Below are positions 58,151 through 64,000 of a stretch of 64,000 nucleotides of DNA, one piece after another (the stretch's first letter is position 1; each line of letters starts with the position of its first letter). The stretch comes from Pomphorhynchus laevis (lineage: Eukaryota > Acanthocephala > Palaeacanthocephala > Echinorhynchida > Pomphorhynchidae): contig WNNJ02003313.1 in the NCBI GenBank assembly GCA_012934845.2, forward strand, positions 1-64,000, written 5' to 3'. The notes beneath the pieces are model-generated. The model was not told the origin of the DNA, ran no database searches, and saw only the letters and a program-made list of their open reading frames with translations. The position numbers were made by a program, and so were the translations under genes.

Positions 58151-59185
58151 AATGCATCCTTTGTAGTTATTAAGAATCGATTTTTTAATACGTACGGGAA
58201 TTTGAAGCGTACATCTCATAAAATGAGTTAATTCAAACGTTCTTTGTTGTTTGATCTTTTAAAATATATTCTTCCTGTTGTCTCACAAATGAATGCATCA
58301 AAATATTTTTATAACTTACGTTACTCTGCCGAACTCTCTTAGATTTTTGTGGATTTCAACAATATAAATAAATATCACATTTTACCTTAATCTCTTTTGG
58401 AAATCGCTTAAAATAATTCACATAAATCATTAACAAATTGCTAGATCAGCCTATTGTAAGAAACTGTGGAAATGTATGCAAACTGCTAACTCAGCACCTG
58501 TAATTTTTAATGGATCCACACTGTATCTGATTCTCAATATCTGATTCTCTATATCCGATTCTTATTGTGGATATTCCACTGTACCCTATCCTTAAAACTT
58601 GCCCTCTTTTTAGAGAGGTCCTTTTAGAGAGCACCAAAATATTGATGGACTCAATATAATAGTAGCGCACGATATTAAATCCTCGTATACCAGCATACAT
58701 ATAACTAGGGAATAACAGCAGTTCAAACAGTCAGGCTGGCTACGAGAAGATCTCTTGCGAATGAGTAAATTGCTAAACATTTGGTTGAAGTCAAACACGT
58801 TTACATTTAAGGTAAACATTACCGGCTGTTAATAGATCCTGCTGTGGGTAATCTTGTGCTATTTTTGCACAAGTAGTGTAGATGCAGTATTTCTTTACGA
58901 TTCAATGCTTTATTCGATGTTACGCAAGTTTTTCATCTTTGAAAGTGAACAATAATTTGTATTTTTTTGAAGAAGGTGAAATAACACAGAAAGCTTAAAT
59001 AAAGTTTAAAATAAACATATATATAACATTATTATATGAAATTCTTCTGAATCTATAAATTGAATTAAGGTGCGTCTGAAATACTGGTTTATTCTGATGT
59101 AGTTATGACGTCATCATTTGATTTGCTAAAAATAAAATTTATTTTTCTAATATTTAACTTAGTTTCTCCTAATATTTCTACAGTG
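58151..59185. other. No recognised gene
   Basis: A decayed hammerhead-like segment may lie near 58,970-59,000 (TGAAGAAGG, then GAAAGC). Otherwise I see nothing I can support. Confidence 0.4.
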
Positions 59186-59189
59186 TATG

Positions 59190-59305
59190 AATTAAATCAG
59201 CTAACTGAGTCTACGTATTTAATATAATAATAAACTAAACAAAACATAATAATGCTAAATCAAAATTTAATAATTAAATAATAAAATTAATAATTGTTTT
59301 TAAGG
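59190..59305 (-). repeat. PLE 3' tail remnant
   Basis: Matches the tail of PLE copies I and II (AGCTAACTGAGTCTACG, then TAATAATGCTAAATCAAA) and stops before the ribozyme module. Confidence 0.65.
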
Positions 59306-60353
59306 ATTCATAAAATCCTTCAATGAACGAATTCATAAAATCATCACATTCTTAGAAATAAAATAGATAATTTCATCTGTTATTTATGTAAGGAATGCTT
59401 TAATAATACACCCTTTACTAAGAACTAACTATGAGGCTTCTCAATATGACTGAACTATAATTGGGCGTTTTGTCTTTCCGAATACGTAACGTTATGCGCT
59501 TTAATATGTTTTTTCATATTCTACATTTGCTTACAAGCTGTCTAGCTTTGTCGCCTCGAAACAAAAGTAGTATATGTCGCCTACATGCGAAGGTAGCATG
59601 TGAAGCAACACATGCTACCTTTATGCTTTAAAATAGTTTAAAATCTTAAAACTATTTTCAGAACGCTAAAAAACTCCAAATTGAAAATGTCTTCAAAATC
59701 TTTAAAATATTTATTTCTTACTCTATTTTCTATTTTTAATAAACTGAACAAACGGACTGAACGAACGGGCTAAACGAACGGGCTGAATATTGGGATCGTT
59801 AATCAATTGGTTATCGATTTCTACTAGTTACCAGCACAATGTTAACACGTACTTCGAACGAGTCTGTTGTAAGAATGATGGAGTTGACCAGAAGCATCAA
59901 ATCATATTTTGAATTTATTTGCTGAAAGTATCTAAAGATTACAGTTCGCAGATTCCCAATTTAGCATTAATTTACTTTTATTTTTCTTATAACACATTTT
60001 CGTTTATAAAGAGTAACATTTATTGAAGTATCGAGATCACATTCTTATCAAAATAGACTTCTTACATCGCAAATCCTTAATCAAAATTAACAAATTGTTC
60101 CTTTACTTCTTTGTTGTTAACTACGATCTTGCTACATATTCAGTAATAATATTAATGTTACTGTTTTTATAGATTGGTTATTTTCTATTCGTCAAATAAG
60201 ATCAGACACAGAAAAAATAGACAAGTACATGGAAAATATAAATAAAGGTACTTTTATGTAAAAATATATCAAAATATACAAAACATCTGTTTTTCGCGAA
60301 GGTCTTTCGAAATACTTATAAAAAGTATCTGAAATTATTCTTAAGGAAATTGC
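59306..60353. other. No recognised gene; 3' side of the SH2 exon
   Basis: AT-rich DNA. Part of it is presumably the 3' UTR and downstream flank of the gene on the minus strand at 60,354. A direct duplication 'gaacgaacgggctgaa' type lies near 59,755-59,785. Confidence 0.4.
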
Positions 60354-60621
60354 TTAATTTGAAATTTTAATTTTTCTACTGTACGGGTCCGGTTTTAAAG
60401 GTTTTGATAGATAAAGCTTGTATTTCAAAGTATTTGCATTTACGGTAGAATCTTCATAAGATCCATTAAAAATCGCATGTCTTCGGTAAAACTTAATCAG
60501 TTCATTAATTGTTGCAAATTTCCTTCGTCCAATATGAAATTTACCGTCAACTATTTCTACTCTGAAATGCCGGATGCAATCGATTGATTTTACAGAAATA
60601 GAATATGCCAACCCAATCTAA
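60354..60621 (-). CDS. Terminal exon with half an SH2 domain, Nck/Dock-like
   Basis: The minus strand opens after a good acceptor (GTATCTTTTAG at 60,622-60,632) and runs to TAA at 60,354. It encodes YSISVKSID, HFRVEIVDGKFHIGRRKFAT, INELIKFYRRHAIFNG and LYLSKPLKPDP, which match the second half of an SH2 domain (strand D through the last strand). The pattern IG-RKF-T--EL--FY---IF and -LYL-K-L is that of Nck/Dreadlocks adaptors, whose SH2 is C-terminal and binds phosphotyrosine to link receptors to actin. A 12-14 residue insertion (YEDSTVNANTLKYK) lies before the last strand. The FLVR arginine belongs to an upstream exon that I could not find in this window. Confidence 0.7.
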
Positions 60622-60869
60622 AAGATACAATCATGAGAAGAACGTAGTACTGACAAATTGAAAATAATTTGAGTAAGAATGTAATTGAGTAACAAATATG
60701 ATTTATTTTATAGAAACTTTTGACTGTGAAACCGTTTATAAATATGTAGTAAAGTTTATATTTGAGGAAAGTGCAGATTTGTTTCATCAGTTTCGATAAG
60801 AATAATTTATGTTTCAAAGAATATTGAACTTATAAAAATCAATAAACTATTAATGCCGAGATAAATTTG

Positions 60870-61320
60870 ATAGGCTCAGTGAGTCTACGTGTTTTATACT
60901 ATTTAGAAACTAAAAATAATGATAAATCGTTTTTATATAATATATATAATTCAATATAATTTATATTAAATATTAATATTTGATATAATTTATATTTATA
61001 TTAAGATAAAAATTTTGAATAAAAAGCATTTTCTATGAATCGACCAAGAAATAACAAACAAGGTATAATAATAGCCATTAGAGGTCATCAGGAAAAACTG
61101 CTATGCTATCAGGTTTCGGCCTTTAATCCTTCAACCCAACATATCAGCGGTGCCAAATACATGCTAACGACTATTTCCTCTTCTTAAATTTGATTATCTA
61201 GTATTTTATTCTAATATAGAGTTTTATTTACTATCCATCCATAAATATTTTTCGCTTAAGAGGTTAAATTTATTTTTAATAATTTTTGTTGATTTATATA
61301 TTTTACTATTTTCTGTATGC
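60870..61320 (-). repeat. Naiad-like PLE 3' end, diverged copy
   Basis: Tail, RNA module and RT C-terminal remnant in the same order as copy I, with more substitutions. It ends at 61,320, where LINE sequence follows. Confidence 0.65.
61078..61185 (-). ncRNA. Type II-like hammerhead candidate, decayed
   Basis: AGAGG/CCTCT and CTGATGA (complement of 61,085-61,091) persist, but the stem III hairpin is damaged (AAATACAT against ACTATTT). Confidence 0.35.
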
Positions 61321-61370
61321 GGGAAGGATGGATCCAAAGAACACCAGATTTCGTGGAATTTACCACCATT

Positions 61371-61661
61371 CTAATGGATAAAGGTGTAAAATAAGAATTC
61401 TAGGCAGGATGAAAACGAGCCGAGGGGAGTAGTTAAAGATGAATTGGGTGCGGATGAATATATAAGGATGTCATCTGCAATATGCATGACATAACATTTG
61501 AATGTTAAGCAAAGTGGACCGAGATCTCCAAAGAAAAAATAGAACAAGATAGGGCCGATTACAGAACCTCCGTGTACACCAAGATTAGAAGCTAACCTAT
61601 TAATAACTAAACCATTAAAAGTCGGAATAATCGAGCCTAGCAATTCTCCATGAGAGCCCAA
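61371..61661 (-). mobile_element. LINE RT fragment, another family
   Basis: The minus frame reads NLGVHGGSVIGPILFYFFFG and YVMHIADDILIYSSAP: the 'GVPQGSVLGPILF' and 'YADD' palm region of a non-LTR RT, here with G and I-A-D-D substitutions. Only about 95 residues. It differs from the APE LINE group of the other copies. Confidence 0.6.
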
Positions 61662-61714
61662 TTTATTGTTACTTGATCAGATAAACAACGTGATCGGTTG
61701 ATAATTGATTATTT

Positions 61715-62400
61715 TTAAGTCGTTCTACTAGGCTCGACGCCTATCACACCCTCTGGTATCTGAATTTTCGAGTTACAGGTATTTTACGGCAATCGACCTA
61801 AAATCCGCTTATCATCAAATTAAATAACATAAATCTGATAAAAATTATACATGATTTGAGGCCGATGGTAAGCTGAAAAATTTTGCCGATACTTTATCTC
61901 GATAATATTACCGTTTGAGGTCGATCTAGTAAAGAGCACGAGAAGAATCTTGCTAACTTTAAGAGGGTTGCTACGACATTGATTTAACTTACAATCCAGA
62001 GAAATGCGTGTTCGTTTGGACTGTAATTAAAATCCTCGGTTATCTCATTTTCAAAGGCGAATTTAAACCTGATCCTGCCCTTTTATCAGCTCTATATAAT
62101 ATACCTTCATTGAAAAGGGTCATAGGCCTTTTTTCATACTATTCCTAATGGATCCGAAATTTCTCACAAAAGATATCTGGCATAAAGGAAGTAACACGAT
62201 TTTCACTAAGACGGGACTTTATACAACAATTCGAACATGAAAAATGATATGGCTAAAGTTTTCTTATATCATATTGATGATAAAAATTCGTTAACTGTAG
62301 AAACGGACACATCAAATTCGTGTATTGGAGCAACCCTGAACGGTGACGGACAGCCAATCGCATTCTTTTCATGAACACTATCTTGAAACAATGATGGGGT
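61715..62400 (+). mobile_element. Ty3/gypsy-type LTR retrotransposon fossil (RT to RNase H part)
   Basis: Recognisable pol pieces in order: an RT segment with AIDLKSAYHQI, a later RT segment with KEHEKNL, and an RNase H start with LTVETDTSN and GQPIAFFS. Broken in many places; no LTRs, gag or integrase seen. Judged old from its decay. Confidence 0.65.
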
Positions 62401-62904
62401 AGATGGTTTGTATGATGAAAAAGTGAGTGAGATCGGAAAGCTGCAAAGAAGACAATCCAAACCCCTACCTGACTATGTGTTATGAAATAAATGATTCGAA
62501 TTTATAGAGAGGATGATTGACGTGATATTACATTTTCCTGTTCTATTAACATTCTGTCTTTTATAGATTGAGTCAAATAAAACTTTATAAGTCATTTCCT
62601 ACAATTAGGATGTTAATTTATAAAATTTATGATTTTCATTATACTAAAAGAATTAGAAAATCTTAATAATTGAATACAGTTTTAATAGAAGAATTAAAAA
62701 ATCTTCTCCCTTTTAATAAAGACATACAATGAGTATGCAAAACAATAGACAAAACGATATAGATACATGTGAGGAATGGGCTGTTGCATTTGTAAGATAA
62801 GATAAGGATTTTCTTAAACAAAACTTGTAACCGATAAAAAACGTGTTACACAGAACAAAACATGCAAGAGAAGACAAAAATAATATCAATTCGTTAATCA
62901 TTCA
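62401..62904. other. AT-rich stretch without recognised genes
   Basis: I see nothing I can support here. Confidence 0.5.
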
Positions 62905-64000
62905 ATCTTCTATTTATTCTACGGCCTCAGGTCCAGCGGGATCTGAGCCCTCCAGCTAATCCAACACGCCGCTCTTCGACTGAACCACCCGGGGTCTATC
63001 ACCCCCCCCCGAAGAATCCAATCTAGGCGGACTATGCGCGGTAATCGCGAGATGAGGAGCTTGAGAAACCTTAGTCTTTGCTCTGGAGGACGTCCTCTCG
63101 AAAAGAAGACTAATCCCGAGATAGCCCAAGTACCCCAGAGGCGCACTTGGGTTTTCCCATTCAACGACAGATGCTGAGCCCGTTTCAGGGCCCACCTAGC
63201 TTTCTTCAGGATACGTTTAAGTCTATCCAGGTCAGCTTTCGCCGACCAGTTCACCGTAACAGTGAACCCCAGGTATTTTACTCGACTTGTGAAGGTAGGG
63301 AGTGGTTGATTAGTCAATATAGAAGATAGAGCTGAGAGTGCTAGTCTCTTTAATTTTTTCTTTGTCGCAGGGGTGCCATGAAAGACAACTACCTGCGATT
63401 TTGATGAATTTAAAATAAGATTGGATAGGGTCAGCTGGTCTGTTAATCTTAAAAAGAAACGGCTGATGTCCGAAGCGACATCTTTGCACCTGCGTCCAGA
63501 GAACAGGGCCGTGGTATCATCAGCGTATACCACTAGATGTTGATCACGTTTAAAATTCTTGAATAGTACAATGGAGGCAGCAAGAAATAAGATAGGAGAA
63601 AGTGGGGATCCTTGGGGCACACCTGTAATAGGGTAGAACTGACACGCATCAGGGTCGTCTTCATAGTAGAACCTCTTGGTAAACAGTAATATCTCCACCC
63701 TGTTATAATTCTCGCAGGCAACCCGAGGGACCTGAGAGAGGAGATAACAAAGGGAATGGAAATGCGGTCAAATGCAGCAGAAAAGTCAAGGAAAACAGCC
63801 ACAGCTAGTTGATGGCTATTATCCCTACAAAACTGATGCACTTCACCTATTACTGAATGAACCGAGCGTCCCTTGACAAACCCGTGAAAACTCGGTGGGA
63901 TCAAATTACGCCTACTTAAATGGTCGCGGATTCTACGCGCAAGCGCTTTTTCGTAGATGGAGATGAGGGAGTTTTGAATCGAAATGGGACGCAGATCTTT
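62905..64000 (-). mobile_element. APE LINE ORF2, runs off the window edge
   Basis: The longest clean RT piece of this LINE group: 62,919-63,698 reads ITGVPQGSPLSPILFLAASI, LVVYADDTTALFSGRRCKDV, VVFHGTPATKKKLKRLALSA, RVKYLGFTVTVNWSAKADL and WGTWAISGLVFFSRGRP. One frame change near 63,700 joins it to VFLDFSAAFDRISIPFVISS and HGFVKGRSVHSVIGEVHQFC in the other frame. It is the best preserved copy here and may be the youngest. The 3' end is near 62,905; the 5' part lies beyond the window. Confidence 0.8.

Noticed and set aside
60590-60817. Open frame right of the SH2 exon as an upstream Nck exon
   Set aside because: It contains a chance LKYKLY match but no SH2 or SH3 pattern and overlaps the presumed intron.

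Overview
The window is AT-rich nuclear DNA from an animal, most likely an invertebrate. Evidence: candidate GT-AG exons, an Nck-type SH2 exon, a zinc alcohol dehydrogenase with a eukaryote-style acidic tail, and a dense mix of Penelope-like elements (PLEs), APE- and RLE-type LINEs, a Tc1/IS630-type transposon and a Ty3/gypsy fossil. There are no operons, ribosome binding sites or CRISPR arrays. I cannot name the species.

Layout. 0-17.8 kb: mostly non-coding AT-rich DNA. It holds several short open segments bounded by splice-like sites on the + strand (about 2.8-13.6 kb), which may be exons of one long-intron coiled-coil gene, plus PLE 3' ends and inverted repeats carrying hammerhead cores. 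17.9-29 kb: a nest of RLE-type LINE pieces, an APE-LINE piece and a classical RT-plus-GIY-YIG PLE. 29-32.7 kb: two further PLE pieces, one split by an apparently intact 1.5 kb Tc1/IS630-type transposon. 33.2-34.3 kb: the only long clean host-type ORF, a CAD-like alcohol dehydrogenase. 34.5-44.8 kb: a PLE complex with a PLE whose GIY-YIG endonuclease lies upstream of its RT, inverted pLTR copies, and a back-to-back inverted tandem array of 357 bp units bounded by (TA)n. 45-58.2 kb: three large minus-strand copies of one APE LINE group, with hammerhead repeats around the first. 58.2-64 kb: an Nck-like SH2 exon, PLE and LINE fragments, a gypsy fossil and the end of another APE LINE.

The most interesting theme is self-cleaving RNA. 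Hammerhead-like cores (CUGANGA, a short stem, then GAAA, then NUH) occur in at least eight unrelated sequence contexts here, in type I, possible dimeric, and type II-like layouts. Most lie in PLE terminal repeats. A related module in the 357 bp array carries the same two boxes in an arrangement that I cannot fit to a textbook hammerhead, although two of its helices vary in a compensatory way between copies. Hammerheads in PLE terminal repeats are known; the diversity packed into 64 kb and the permuted module deserve attention.

All calls come from reading the sequence by eye. No alignment, folding or database search was run.
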